Notes: generated by a model from the letters alone, not told the origin. 64,000 nucleotides of DNA from Acorus gramineus (GCA_030737835.1 JAUJYN010000013.1:288205-352204); one strand, 5' to 3'. Shown: positions 42,201-55,025, numbered from the stretch's first letter. Program-made: numbers and translations.

Positions 42201-45200
42201 TGTCACGCCCCAGGGCGGCCAACCCAGGGACGCGGCAAGTGTATGTATCATATCAGAAGCCTACACAGGAGGTCAATAATATATAATACACAGACAACTA
42301 GAATGACACACATGCAACAAAAGGGGCTGACATGATATATACACCAAATGCGGAAGCAAAAGACTGAATCTGTGAATAAACATTCTACAGACTCGATACT
42401 CAATCATCTGTCCTGTGAGAGCCAATATACACAAATACAACTGAATATATACAACACGTGCTCAGCACGGAAATACAATACAAACAGTCAAGAAGGGATG
42501 CTGATAACCTCTGGCACTCGCGGGACGTGGCGCTGCTTCGCTACTGAAAAAAATCCCTCGGAAAGCTCCAACTGCTGCTCCGGCTCTAGCTCAGGCTCAG
42601 TGACCACTGGGGAAAAACATATGCGAGGGGTGAGCCACACGCTCAGTGAACAGCACAACCCATCCATCACAGACAATATTCACCACAATTCCATTATTTA
42701 TCCAGTCTCCAAGACATAACAACATAATCCAGTGGTTCGTACTTCGCCGAACCACCACACCCTCACCCTCACCCATCAATGGGTGACATAGGCTATTGGG
42801 ACTAATAATCATCTATTCACAAATCCAGTAGGTCGCTCATCGCCAACCCACTACACCCTCACCCTCACCCATCAATGGGTGACATAGGATTTTGGGACTG
42901 ACTAGGCTGTTGGTCACCCTTGGTCCACCGATAGTCTCTCCCTCCACTCCGTAGGCCGCTTGGTCTCCACCCACAACTTCAGCACACTCCGAAACCAAAT
43001 CAGGAGGTGCCTACTGATATGGGTCCTCCGAAGGACGGCCTTTCTAACGCTGGGGGTAGCCTCTACCGGATCCAACGCAGGGAACAGAACAGCCTATCCA
43101 TACGCATATGATCCACTCGGATCCGCCGACAATACATCTCTACCACTCAAATGTCATGAACTCTTCAGAGTTCCTCCAGGGCGCATATCTAAGATGCGGG
43201 GAATAAGTACAATCAAAAGCAATGTTGGAATATCATTGGGGGAAAGAAACTCGGGAGGGCGGCGTGAGTTCCCGATACAGGATACCCCGACAACCAAACA
43301 AGGAACACGGAGTACCCTAACACGGGTCTCACCGCTGTCCTCGCAAGGCCCCTCCCCTATAATATTCACTACACATGCTAATAATCATACCAAACATACA
43401 ACATTACTTATAATATTATTGGGACTAGAAACCTTGGGAGAGCAGCATGAGGTCCCGATACAGGACATCCCGACAACCAAACAAGGAACACGGAGTACCC
43501 TAACACGGGTCTCACCGCTGTCCTCGCAAGGCTCCTCCCGATAATATTACCTAAGGCATGCGATTTAACATACACTAGCATTTAATTGAATAAATAAACT
43601 AGTAGGACGCATACACAGGTCGAGGTTTCCTAACAAGAACAGGAGGCATGGTGCATGGCTCTTACACCTATCCTATGGGTGCAAGTCCCTAACATAAAAG
43701 CCTAGGGTAACATGCATTTCTACATATTCATCAGGCTCACATGCAATACATATTATTACAGGTTAATATAATCCACGGTGCCCCAGGAGAGGTCGGTATA
43801 CGCCCAAGTGCGTATAACACCTCTCTACTGGGTTGGATTGTCCCACTCACCAGTATCTGGGTCGTCGCGCGACCGCACGTCTAGATCTGCAAGATAGACA
43901 TTCAATATGGTGAGTTAAAATCCACAAATACTACAAAATACACAAGAACTTACATAAACCCACAACTAAACTCCCAACACTCGGGCAAACGTGCATACGA
44001 CCCGCACGCACGCTAGCCCGAGCACTCCGGCTACCACCCGCACGGCCACCCGCCCTCGGATGCGCCGCCGCGCCTCAGCCCGCGCGCCCCGACGCACTGC
44101 CGCACGCACGCGCACGCTCGCGCGCGCCCGCGCGCACCGCGCGTCCGGCCCAGCGGGCCCCCGGGCGCACTGCACGCACGCCCCAGCACGCGCGCGCACT
44201 GGTCCCCAGCACCCCGCACACTGGTCCCCAGCACCGCGCCCAGGCGCATGCCCAGGCGCCCTGCCCAGCACCCAGGCACAGTGCCCAGGCGCCCTGCCCG
44301 CGCGCGCGCACGCTCGCGCTCACGCCCGCGCGCACCCGCGCGCACTCCCGCGCACACCCCCACTCGCGCCAGCACCCGCGCGCACGCCCGCGACCACTCC
44401 GCGCGCACCCGCGCACCCGCGCGCACGCACCCGCGCGCGACTGCGCGCCCGACTGCGCCCGCCAGTGCCCAGCTCCACCCGCGCGCACGCCCGCGCGCAC
44501 GTCCGCGCGCACGCGCGCGCGCCCCTGCCAGCTGCTGCGCCTGCTGCCTGTGCAGCCTGTGCTGCTGCCTGTGCTGCTGCCACCAGCCACCTCAACCACC
44601 ACTCCTTCGGCCACCAATGGCCTCCGACCACCTCCACAGCCCTCCGACGACCACCCACCGCCGCCAACCACCCCCCCAACCCCAAATCCCACCTCCTAAC
44701 ATCCATCTAAGCATGAAAAAGAGAGGAAAGAGGCTTACCGAGGGGAGGAAGAGGCGTCCGGTGGCTCTCCACGCGCCGAAACCTTTCCCAACGGTTCTCT
44801 CACGCCCCGATCTACCTTGGCCTTCAAAACGGGCCAAATCAGAGGACAAAGAGGGGAGGTCGGGGAGGCTAGGATCGCCGAAAACGGGATTTGAAACCAC
44901 CGGTGTGTAGATCGGGACCCGATCTACACTTCCCGTGCTTTAGGTTTCAAGCTTTGAGGGCTCTAGGGGGGTCAAAAGTGAGAAAAGGAGAGAGGGGAGA
45001 GAGAAAATCAAGTTGGGGAAGACGATGAACAGTAACTCGGGTTTTAGATCCCACTTATTTATAGTGCGCGACTTAAAAACCCGGATACGCCCCGGAACTG
45101 CGAAATTTTTGCAAACGATGCCAGAATTCGATGAAATTTTCATGAGAGGTCAGAAATGGCACCAGGACACCAAATATGCAGTTAGATTTCCAATCGAAGT

Positions 45201-45328
45201 CCTCTAGCTCAGGACGATAGCTAACAGTCCAAAAATTAGCGGTTCCGATCGAAAAACCCTAAAAATTTTAAAAACTGCCAGGGCGCTCCAACGGTTACCA
45301 GCAGGCTAAAAGTAACACATATATAACA
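42201..45328 (-). repeat. Solo LTR F (3128 bp) inside the LINE
   Basis: Begins TGTCACGCCCC and ends ATATAACA, flanked by TATTC at 42196-42200 and 45329-45333. Mini-exon 43851-43886, GC-rich block about 43980-44680, palindrome 44905-44929, TATA box 45055-45064. No internal sequence. Confidence 0.95.
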
Positions 45329-45826
45329 TATTCACTCTTGTGATGGATTCTTTCTCATCCTGTCTCAATAGCTTGGTTGCAAATGGCTCAATTGAATTGC
45401 TCCTTAGAGGTGAACTAAATATTAGTCACTTATGTTTTACTGATAATTTATTGATTTTCAGTGATTCAAAAAAGAAATCAGACCGTGCTCTATCCACCTC
45501 GTTTGTTGCCTCCTTGGGTCTTCACCTCAATGCCGCAAAGAGCTAATTATTTGCATCTTGCAGCCCATCTACTCAAATATACTGCTATGAACTGAATATC
45601 TCTCAACACTCATTGTCGGTTCGCTACCTTGGTCTTCCATTATTGAACGGTGCTCTAACCTTAGTGGATAAGATAAGGAAAAAGATTCGATCTTGGGAAG
45701 GTATCACCCTATCCCGGTCTAGAAGGATTGAATTGATCAAATATGTTCTATCCTCCTTTCATATGTATTGGTCCTCCTCCTTCTCTCTTCCAAGAAGGGT
45801 GATCAAGGACATTGAGTTGACGCTTC
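45329..45826 (+). pseudogene. LINE reverse transcriptase, fragment 2
   Basis: Continues in frame after LTR F: LVMDSFSSCLNSL, then the catalytic-site block CFTDNLLIFSD, where L1 elements have an ADD motif, so the second Asp is now Asn. There is a TAA at about 45544, then SVRYLGLPLLNGALT and RRIELIKYVLSSFHMYWSSSFSLP, typical of the plant LINE RT C-terminus. It ends at the GCTTC target of insertion G. Confidence 0.88.
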
Positions 45827-46816
45827 TGTAGATACCCCAACACTTAGAAAGATTAGAAGGGCAGAAAACAGGGTGGCTACTTCAAAGTAGCTGCCCCTCC
45901 TTGGGCGGCTAGTTTGTACTAGCCGTCCCCTAACCGCTTACTAGAGATGGGACATAAAGTTAGCATTTATCGTTGATGATTGCGATGGTTTCTTACAATT
46001 AGTCGCCCCTTCTTGGACGGCTTACTCCTAGTAACTACCCCAAGGCACCGCTTACTAGAGATTGGATGTTTGGCAGGTCCTCATAAGGGCGGCATCTTAA
46101 GAGTTGCCGCCCCTCACCTGGACAATTGTTAGAAACAAAAAGATCTAATGAGGGTCAAATCAAACACTCTTGTATCCAATTTGATCTATTGACCAGTGGA
46201 CACTCCTCTGTCTCATTTTTATTATAAATAGGGGGGTCCAAGCACTTCTTCAAATCATCACTCATTCAATCAACCACTTCAAATCCACACTTGCAATCAC
46301 ACATTCACCAATTCCTTACCCAAACCCGAGAGAGAGAGAGAGAAGGAAAGCAACTCCTACCAAAAATTCACTCTCCAAAAAATCTTTCCAAAACCCTGGT
46401 TAAACCTAATTTAACTTCAGCCAAAACCCAAACCAAATCCTACCCAGGCTTTGCCCAAATAGAGCCAGGTCCTAGGCGGCTAACCCTAACTAGCCGTCCC
46501 CATTAAGATGGCTAAACCCTACTAGCCGACCCCCACTTCCGCCTTGTCTTTTAAACCACCCTTTGTCAAGTCCCAAAAGCAGAAAAGGATTCCCCGTTTT
46601 CACCTCTATGTACGGCTGGCCGTGTCTCAGAGTAGAGAATCCACAATCTACCCCCACGAAGGCGATCAACAACGACACCAACTTTTTCTGCTTTTTGAGA
46701 AAGCAGGTGGCGATCACAACCACCCATGAATCTTCTTAGGGAGCTGTCGAGCACCTTAGCAAGGAACCAAACCAACCAACCAAAAATCAGGAAGGAGTTG
46801 AAAACCCATACCGATA
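45827..46816 (+). repeat. Insertion G: 990-bp solo LTR-like element inside the LINE
   Basis: Flanked by GCTTC at 45822-45826 and 46817-46821; joining the flanks restores the LINE frame. Begins TGTAGATACCCC and ends CCATACCGATA, so the expected terminal CA is TA. A TATA box (TTATTATAAATAGGGGGG, about 46219-46236), downstream CT/CA-rich sequence and a (GA)n tract (about 46329-46343) suggest a sense-strand promoter. GCTTACTAGAGAT occurs twice (about 45938 and 46059), and there are several CGGCTA/TAGCCG inverted pairs. It is unrelated to the main LTR family. Confidence 0.75.
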
Positions 46817-47294
46817 GCTTCGGAGATTCCTATGGCAGGGAACATCAAATGGGAGGAAATCCCATCATGTTGCATGGTCTACCATTTGTCAACCCCTTGA
46901 TGAAGGTGGCCTTGGAATCAAACAAATAAAGGACTGGAATAGAGGAGCGGCTGGTGTTCGATTCTGGAAAATCCTCTACAACAAGAGCTCTCTATGGACT
47001 GATTGGGTCTCCAAGAGATATGTAAGAAACAAAAATATATGGCAGGCCTCAGCTCCTACTGGTTGTACCAGTTCATGGTCATTTATACTAAAAGCAAGAC
47101 AATGGATTTCATCAAGAGTAAAATTTATTATCTTTGAAGGCAAGGCTATAAATATTTTGGTGGGATCCGTGGCAATGATCATGGCCTCAAACACTACTTG
47201 GTCAAATTTCCTACATTTGGGGACCTCCATCTCGGGTCACCTTGAGTATACTCATTCACAACAGGCAATGGTACAAACTTGGTCGCTGGCCGAG
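46817..47294 (+). pseudogene. LINE ORF2, fragment 3
   Basis: Reads RRFLWQGTSNGRKSHHVAW, QPLDEGGLGIK, then RFWKILYNKSSLWTDWVSKRYV, and after a frameshift near 47150 FWWDPWQ ... NRQWYKLGRWP. This is the conserved region between RT and the C-terminal zinc-binding domain of plant L1-type elements. It ends at GAG (47292-47294), where insertion H begins. Confidence 0.85.
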
Positions 47295-49789
47295 TGTAAC
47301 ACCCCCGAATCCACAACTCCATTTTTGAAGCGTGAAATCCAGTCGCGTTAACTTAATTCCTCAAGTCTCATAGTTCTATATATATATATATATTTTTTCA
47401 TCCAAAGAACATAAGAATACATCACCATAATTATACATATATTGTCAAGGCTAAAATCCAACACAAATTCAATATACATCGGGAATAACAGAATTTATAT
47501 ATCCATACTATCATACATATGGGTTCTCTACATGCCAAAGAAATGACCAACACCTTCTACACAAGTGTAGTGCCCCGGAAATAAAATACGAGCTTCAACC
47601 TCCAATGCCTTAACGAGATCGACAACCGCCAACAGATAATCTGAAAGGTTGGGAATAGAGAGGGATGAGCAACCACGCACTCAGTGAATAGACACAAGTG
47701 TCTCAATAATATTGTACTTTAAAATAATCAGTTATAAAGTGTATATGGAATAATTGTATATAATGGAAATCTTATAACAAAAAAAAGCCATTTAAAACAT
47801 ACAAGGATATAATAACATTTCTTTTTCAAATGAAATATGATGTCATAAAGAATCTTCTCATGAATTCAAACTGCATGATATATATGAATGCAACGGACAC
47901 GCATGCCCACTTTCCATGACACCTAGCCGCAGAGATTTCACTTTGAAAATCGGGCCATGTAGACATAGCCACCTAGACTTGGGTCTATTTTAGACCGCAG
48001 CCACCTAGACTGAGCCATTTAGATGATTTAATGCATGCACAATCAAAACTACTTATTCTTTCAAGTATACAGCATACAACAATTTTCATAAATCCCATAA
48101 TTTTCAATGCATACGATATATCCAAAATATCAACCTAGATAATGATAACTCATATGCTTCATACAGAATAGATTTTAAAATCATAAAAATAACATGATAC
48201 TAAAATGTATACATATATTATTATGTTCAAATAATATAGAGACATCTACTCACCTCTAGTACACGCAATACAGATCGAAGCACGTGCATAAACGCTACAC
48301 ACTCGCACGTGGATAACCTAGCATAACAATTATGCAATCAATAAATAAGAAAATCATTTAATCATTACAAACAACTGACAATCAACTTACAACAACACTT
48401 GGCCCAATAAATCCTGAGAGTCCATACTTAATAGACCCACAATCTGCAACTCACCTCAAAGGCCTAACGAAAATCCTAACTATGAATAAATATTAAAATA
48501 TTCATATATTTTAAATGATCCGATAATCAATATCCATTTATTCTATAAGACCCACAAAATCGATCAATCCTCAAATAAATATTTAGAAAATTCTAATAAG
48601 GCTCAACTACAACATCAATGATCGAAATAACTTAATCCAATCAATTTACATCCAAATAAAAATAATATCCAATTAATATTCATTGATCCCACTAAACCAA
48701 ATTAATTGATTTAAGATCCAATTTGAATCACCAAGATCAATAAAATCATCAAAACCCACAAATCAAATTATACTCATTAAACATCCATTTGAGATCTCTT
48801 TAATCTCTAAAATTCATCAAACTTGGTCATGAAGCTAAATATTTGAATTCTAAGAAACTGCACGGAAAATCTTTGAAAACTCATAACTTTCTACCCATAA
48901 CTTCGAATTGGACGATTCATGACTTGTTGGAAAGATCTTTTCCAAATCTGTTTCTGTTTGTGAAATGCATTTTTCCCAGAAACGATTCCTTCAAGGTCAA
49001 AAACACGATTTAAAGTTCGGGTATATAATCAACCTGAAGATAACCTTTTAATCCCCAAAACCAATAAATCTAATTTGATCTTAAGGAAATCCTTTGACAT
49101 CATTTAAACCTAATCAAAATTAATCAAACCCTAACCCTAATCCATCAATCTTCTTCCCCAAACAATTGATTGACATAATCATCTCCTAACAATAAAACAA
49201 AAAAAATAAAATAAAAATAAAAATAAATTAAAACACTAAACAACAAAATCAATAGAGAATGATTTCTCACCTTGTGGTACTCTATGGGTAGGGTTTGGTC
49301 ATCACCACCCCTCATGCCTTATGAAAAAATTGGATGCAACCCTAATCAAAGTCTGCTATTTAAAGGAGTTTTACCAAAATTACAGAACGATCCTTAAGTT
49401 TTCCAGGTTTACAACGAGGTCCCTATGCGATTTACAGACAGATCCCTATCTGATTTACAAACAGGTCACTAAAGGCTATTAAAAGATATTCTGGATTCCC
49501 AACTTGATCCCTGGGCCCAATAACTTGACACAAAATCCTAAAAACCTAATTTCTTGGACTCTGAATCTCACCAAATTTTAATAAAAGTTTCTTGAGACTA
49601 TATAGATCTCTAAAATATATAAAATAAACATTTCAACATAAATTTATAATTATTATAATTATAAATTAAATTAGACCCATTTTAGCCCACCACCAAAATG
49701 AAAAATGGAAGAACTTAATTTTAATTAAATTTTTCATTATATATTTAAAACAAATATATAATACTGAAAAAATACATAAACGTTGAACA
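47295..49789 (-). repeat. Insertion H: 2.5-kb LTR-like element inside the LINE
   Basis: Begins TGTAACACCCCCGAATCC and ends TTGAACA; the LINE continues at GAGTTCC, so only GAG is duplicated. AT-rich, no coding frame. The terminal TGTAACACCCC is typical of some plant gypsy LTRs. In minus-strand sense it keeps a donor (AAG|GTGAGA at about 49270), a second donor (AGAG|GTGAGTAG at about 48250) and an acceptor (AACCTTTCAG at about 47641) preceded by an ACTGAGTGCGTGG module like that of the main family. Its CACTCAGTGAATAG string is shared with them. It is therefore a distant relative, probably a solo LTR. Confidence 0.7.
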
Positions 49790-50741
49790 GAGTTCCATTC
49801 AGAGTCTTTGGATAGATATAAATCAGCTTGAAGTTGGTGGAATGGGTGACGATGCCCTGATCTGGGCCCCTTGCAAATCTGATCGTTTATCTCTCTCCTC
49901 AACCTAGAGTTTTCTTCGCGGATCTGTGGACTCACCCCCCAAGTGGATGAAGTGGATATGGCTGCCCAACCAGACCCCTCGTCACTCCCTCTGTGCGTGG
50001 TAAGCTTTTCATGATAGGCTCCCAAGCGTCTTAGACTTATTCACAAAGGACTCGTCACAGAGGCATTGTTCCTTCTTTGTCAATTAGGTGATGAAGATAC
50101 TGACCATCTCTTCCTCAAATGCTCTTACTCAAGATATATTCTAAATGCTTTGATCAAAGGATTGCATATATCATCCCCATCCTTAGATCTTTTTGGTCCT
50201 TGACTCAATGGCTTGACACAGTAGCTGCTTCTCCTATACAGAAGTCCCTCTTGCAGATTTTTCTATAACCATATTCCATTGGCATGTCTGGATGGAGAGA
50301 AATGCAAGTCTTCACAAGGAATCCACTCATAAACTCCCATTATTGAAGAGAATCAAGGCAGACATTCAGCTTTGAAGCTCATCCACTACTGTAAAAGCTG
50401 TATCTTCTCCTATTGTCCTCAAGATTGCTTCCTTCTTTGGGTCCAATTCATAGAAATCATTGAAACTTTTTCTTTGGTCAGTTGGCATCCTCCTCTACCT
50501 AGATGGATAAAACTAAATTCTGATGGCTCTCTCTCTAAAGATCGAGGTGGATACGGAGCCCTCTGTAGAAATGAGAACGTAGAAATGAGAATGCGGAATT
50601 CGTACTTGGGATCACTGGCCGATATGACTTGCCTTCTATCAACCTCCTTGAGCTCAAGCCATTGAAGTGGGACTTTGGCTAGCTATCCACCACAACTTTC
50701 ATAAAGTGTGGATCGAATCCGACTCTACATTCACACTTGCG

Positions 50742-50941
50742 TGGATCAATGGGAAAGGCTCTCGCCCTTGGACTGCTATCCCCACTCTCCAAAGCATTTA
50801 TCATGGTCTGTCCCTTCTCCAAGATTGGCAAACCTCGCCCCTGGATCAATGGGAAAAGGTTATCGCCTCTGGATTGCTATCCGCTCTCTCAGAAGCATTC
50901 ATCATGGTATGCCCCTTCTCCAAGATTGGCAAACCTCACAT
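50742..50941 (+). repeat. 100-bp tandem duplication in the LINE RNase H region
   Basis: Units 50742-50841 and 50842-50941 both start TGGATCAATGGGAAA and end with CCAAGATTGGCAAACCTC plus a few diverged bases. They differ at a dozen or more positions, so the event is not recent. A 100-bp period shifts the frame. Confidence 0.88.
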
Positions 50942-51260
50942 ATTCATCGAGAAGGCAACTCTCCTACGAACATTCTTGCATCCTATCAATCTGCGAGGGG
51001 TGAAACCTCTATTTCCCCCTCTCAAATATGGGAAGAGCCACGAACATCCTTTGACCTGGACATGGCCGGTACTCAATTTATCAGATGTAAGGGTTATTTC
51101 CCTTATTTTGAACTCCCATCGAAATGTACCTTTGCTAAAAGAGGATTGAAGGTTGCTATGTTCCCCTTCTATCCTTTGGTAGCAATAACCCCCTGATATA
51201 ATTGGCTTTGTATAGCCTATAAACCTTTTGTTAAGTCTTTTTCACATAGCAATACAATAT

Positions 51261-51270
51261 AAAAAAAAAA
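51261..51270 (+). other. Poly(A) end of the LINE
   Basis: Ten A residues after AATACAATAT mark the retroposon 3' end. The 5' target copy cannot be located because the left end of the LINE is unclear. Confidence 0.7.
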
Positions 51271-52767
51271 TTTCCTAAGTCAAGGCACGATGTGCGAACA
51301 ATATTTTTCACTAAAAAATAGGATGGTTGATCAGATTTTTTTACAACTGATCGAATATGTAACTCCGAAAAAACTTTGGATGCACATAATCACTCATAAG
51401 TCCTATGTATCAGTTACTATAAGTTCAGAGATATGAACTCAAAACATATGAAGAGCGAATCCATGATTCTATATAGCCAAAGAGTCAAACCACTATTAGA
51501 TATTGATGGATTCTTGTCTAAAAAAGCTAGAGAGGTTGCATATGATCCCTAGCCCCATTGAGAATTTCATTTATGAATATAAGATATATATATATATATA
51601 TCAACCCAACCGAGAAAACATAATTCCCTGTTAACTTATATATATATATATATTGAAAGGAATGTTAACTTAATATGTCGTTGGAGAAAATTTGTTGAAA
51701 GATAGGTAGAGACAAAAATCTATTAAATCATATAAGTTCTGCTATAAGGCCCCAGAATATAAGCCCCATTCGTAGACCCCATAAGGTGTCAATTTTTCAT
51801 TGGCCGCTTGATTTAATTTTACAAAAGGGTAAACTAGCTAATGTCTAAAGTACCCCCATTTATCAAACCCATCGTAGCCGGCGATTTCCCCCTCATTTTG
51901 CATTTTTTTTGCTTCATTTTCCCGACCCTCTCGGCGTTTCGAAAATGAAAAAAAGAAATTAGGGTTTCCTAAAAACATCTTCTGCATGAAATCGCTCCAT
52001 CCATCGATTCCCCTCCATCAAAAAAATCATTCGTAGTAACCTAAAACTCGACCGGGTGATCAGAACAACCTCAAATTCGATGAATTTCTTCATCTGGTAG
52101 ATTAAAACTTTGCAAAAAAATGGGTACGCAAAATATTTGGGTTTTTTTTCTTTAATGCTCTTGACATTTCGACGACTATAATGGTGAATGTGATTTTTTA
52201 TTGTTACACTGTATAATAAGCAGACTAGAAATTTGGTATTTGATGATTTTGGGTTTTTGTGTGCAGCACATTTAAGCACATTTAATCGTTCTATCAAAAC
52301 AAAAAAAAAAACGGTTTAACACCGTAGGTCTATTATCAATAATTTTTATATTCATTACATGTTTGAACTGTTTAATGTTTGATCATTGAAACAAATTTTT
52401 TTTATTAATGTAACTAACAAATGTATTTTAGTGTTGATGAGTGTGTATTCGATGGTATTCTTATATTTAAGTTACATCTATGAGTCGTACAAAGTAACAA
52501 TAATGTTTCTAGTTTTTTTTATTAATGTAACTGAGAAATTAATGTAGTTCCTAAGGGGTGTGTGTTAGCCATGACATATATGGAGTAGTGTTGTTGGGTT
52601 TCCTTATGAATCAGAGGACTTATGTGTCTTTCCAACCAAAATAGATTATGTGACTGACTTTATCTTTATGATGTTGCTTGGATTGTTATCTATTATTATT
52701 GTAACTAACTAATATGAATGATGTAGTTGTTCAGAATGTGACTGCTTTGAGTAGTGGATACAGAAAA
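51271..52767. other. Upstream part of the ULP1/FAR1 locus, no gene recognised
   Basis: AT-rich, with two short (TA)n tracts (about 51587-51602 and 51638-51652) and poly-A/T runs. ATAAGGCCCCAGAATATAAG at about 51745 could be the edge of a DNA transposon, but I cannot see its partner. From about 52400 the motif TGTAACTA or TGTAACTG recurs, as in the introns of the ULP1-like gene to the right, so this part probably belongs to the same locus. Confidence 0.5.
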
Positions 52768-55025
52768 TGTCACGCCCCAGGGCGGCCGTCCCCGAGACAT
52801 GACAATAATAAAATATCAGCTATCAATACCTGAGGTCAATAAAGACTCCAACAACAACACACAAAGTGGCAAAGCAAGGATAATGATAACTGACTGAAAA
52901 GCGGAAGCATAATATATAAACAAAATCTGTAAATCAAAAACATTATTACAGACCCGAATACACAATCACTGTCTTGTGAGAGCCAAGTCTAGACCAAAGA
53001 AAATACAACCTGTGCCACATGCACGATTTACAATACATACAATGACTCAAGGACTGCTGACAGCCCCGCACTCGCCATCCGCCGGAAGAACGCTCCACGC
53101 CCATAAGATCACGCCACAGGAAAGCTCCAGCTCCACGCCCAACACTGCCCCTGAAAAGAAACAGTCTGCGAGGGGTGAGCTACAAGCTCAGTGAGTGGCT
53201 GAAAACCAATCACCATACAACAGTTCAATACATAAACCATTCCCTTTCAAGGTAAACATGGGTGGAAACCCATGGATAACTGGGTCACGCGACGGCGCGA
53301 CCAACCTCACCCTCACCCTCACTCCCGGAGGGAGACTCTTGGGACTTTTGGGGAGAGACCATACCGTTGGTCGAGGAGACCCGGGATTACTGGTCTACAC
53401 AACACTACTGGATCATCTACATCGGGATAACTACCCAACGATGTCTTTGAACATCGATACGAGACCGGACCCAACAACTATGGGAACGGACGAACAACGA
53501 ATGGGTCACGCGGCGATGTGTCTTCACCTCATCCTCACCCTCACCCTTTAGGGGTGACATAGGACTTTTGAAAGAGACTTAGACTGCTCTGCACCCTTGG
53601 TCCACCGGTAGCCCTTTCCCCCACGTAGCCTCTACCTGGTATACTCCCACGATCAGTACGCTTCCGAACGCATCGGTGGTACCTACGGATGGGAGCCCTC
53701 TGTCAGAACAGCTTTCCCAACACCGGGGAGTTCCTACATCGGATCCAACGAAGGGGAGAACGATTCCACGCTCGCAATATCATTCGTTAGCCCTCTCCCG
53801 GGTAGCCTCTACCTAGTATACTCCCATGATCAGTACGCTCCCGAACGCATCGGTGGTACCTACGGATGGGAGCCCTCTGTCAGGACAGCTACAACCCGGG
53901 CCTCTTCAGCATGGATGACATTGGGAGTAAACATTCCATGTTCGAAATGCGAACCCAAGGAAATCAACTACTCTCGATAATCACTTATCGAGATATAGCA
54001 TACTACTGTACTCCCACATTGTTGCGTCGCTCAGACACAAAGAGGTTACCTCTGCTCTCACATAGAAATAATCCCATAAGCTAATGAATTCTCCTGAATT
54101 CCAAACGAGTGCATCGCTCGGATGCACGGGGCGATTACATCGCTAGCGCTCTAACTAATAAGGTACAACCCGACAGCGGGTCATACCCACGCCTATTTCA
54201 GATAGGCCTAATTAGTTTCTAACATGCGCATATAAATATATCCAGCTATGTGCATGAACCATATGCACAATCATCTAATAATTATAGGGACAATCCGTAA
54301 CATGGATTTACATCATAATAAATCATACAACATGCATAAAGGTCATTAATCACAAGGTTTAACTTAAGCATGCGTTGGATATTGCCAACTTAAAAGAAAG
54401 GGTCAAGCGCGATCTCGCGCACTAACAGGTGCATGCCAATATTCCAAACGAACCTGAGTCGAGTAAGAAATCGCATCTACTTACTCAGTTCGTTCAGAGG
54501 GAGAGGGCGAGAGAGATCATCATCTCATAAAGCTGGTCATAGCTTTGCCCCATTAGCATGGGCGCAACAGCTACACCACGCCCTCGAGTCTTATCGCAAG
54601 GGAATATTAGGCAGGTGCCCGTTATTAACCCAGACTTACTCATACTGTATATTCCCATTAATATGGTGGGAGTAGTATTACAATACTACCTAAGACATGC
54701 CATATTCTATACATCCATACACATTTACAACATACATGCCCATACTAGAGGGGCTCATGCAACACAATCATTCATACATGAATACAATACATGTATATAA
54801 GCCTAGCATGCAAGATATCAAACATATTAGCTTAAGTATGGCAATACTACTTATCTACACAAGTAGTATAGCTAGGGGGGCCCCATCGATGCGCAACTAC
54901 GTGCATCGAACACATCCCGAGAGGGGGGGGGGCATTGGATTGAACCACTCACCATACAACCCGGGACCTCGCGCATCCCATCCGACGAGATCTGCAAGGT
55001 AGGGGCATCAAATTTGGTGAGTAAC
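52768..55025 (-). repeat. Solo LTR D2, left part
   Basis: Begins TGTCACGCCCCAGGGC but diverges quickly (GAGACATGACAATAATA). Acceptor module GCGAGGGGTGAGC at about 53168. G-rich repeats at about 53305-53325 and 53535-53555. The block 53270-53930 is the best match to the LTR fragments inside elements A and E. Positions 54085-54992 match D1. The mini-exon-like segment is 54953-54991. It is interrupted by LTR J at GTAAC. Confidence 0.85.

Larger units (their letters stand above)
49790..51270 (+). pseudogene. LINE C-terminus: zinc-binding region, RNase H, 3' end
   Basis: Starts with SSIQSLW and GDDALIWAPCKSD, then a zinc-binding region (LLCQLGDEDTDHLFLKCSYS, about 50060-50130). An RNase H domain follows, with WHPPLPRWIKLNSDGSLSK (first catalytic Asp, about 50480-50535), then LWLAIHHNFHKVWIESDS (later Asp, about 50670-50730). 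The end DMAGTQFIRCK resembles the usual plant LINE terminus. Several stops and frameshifts and one 100-bp duplication make it non-functional. A3 to A10 tails at 51250-51270 mark the 3' end. Confidence 0.87.

Noticed and set aside
45340-45831. Independent small genes at 45340-45546 and 45613-45831.
   Set aside because: Same frame, separated by one TAA, and matching plant LINE RT motifs; they are one LINE fragment.
50667-51196. Three overlapping open frames as separate genes.
   Set aside because: They result from the 100-bp tandem duplication shifting the LINE RNase H frame.
51745-51790. Terminal inverted repeat of the Mutator-like element.
   Set aside because: The sequence looks like a possible transposon edge, but no matching inverted copy or 9-bp duplication is visible in the window.
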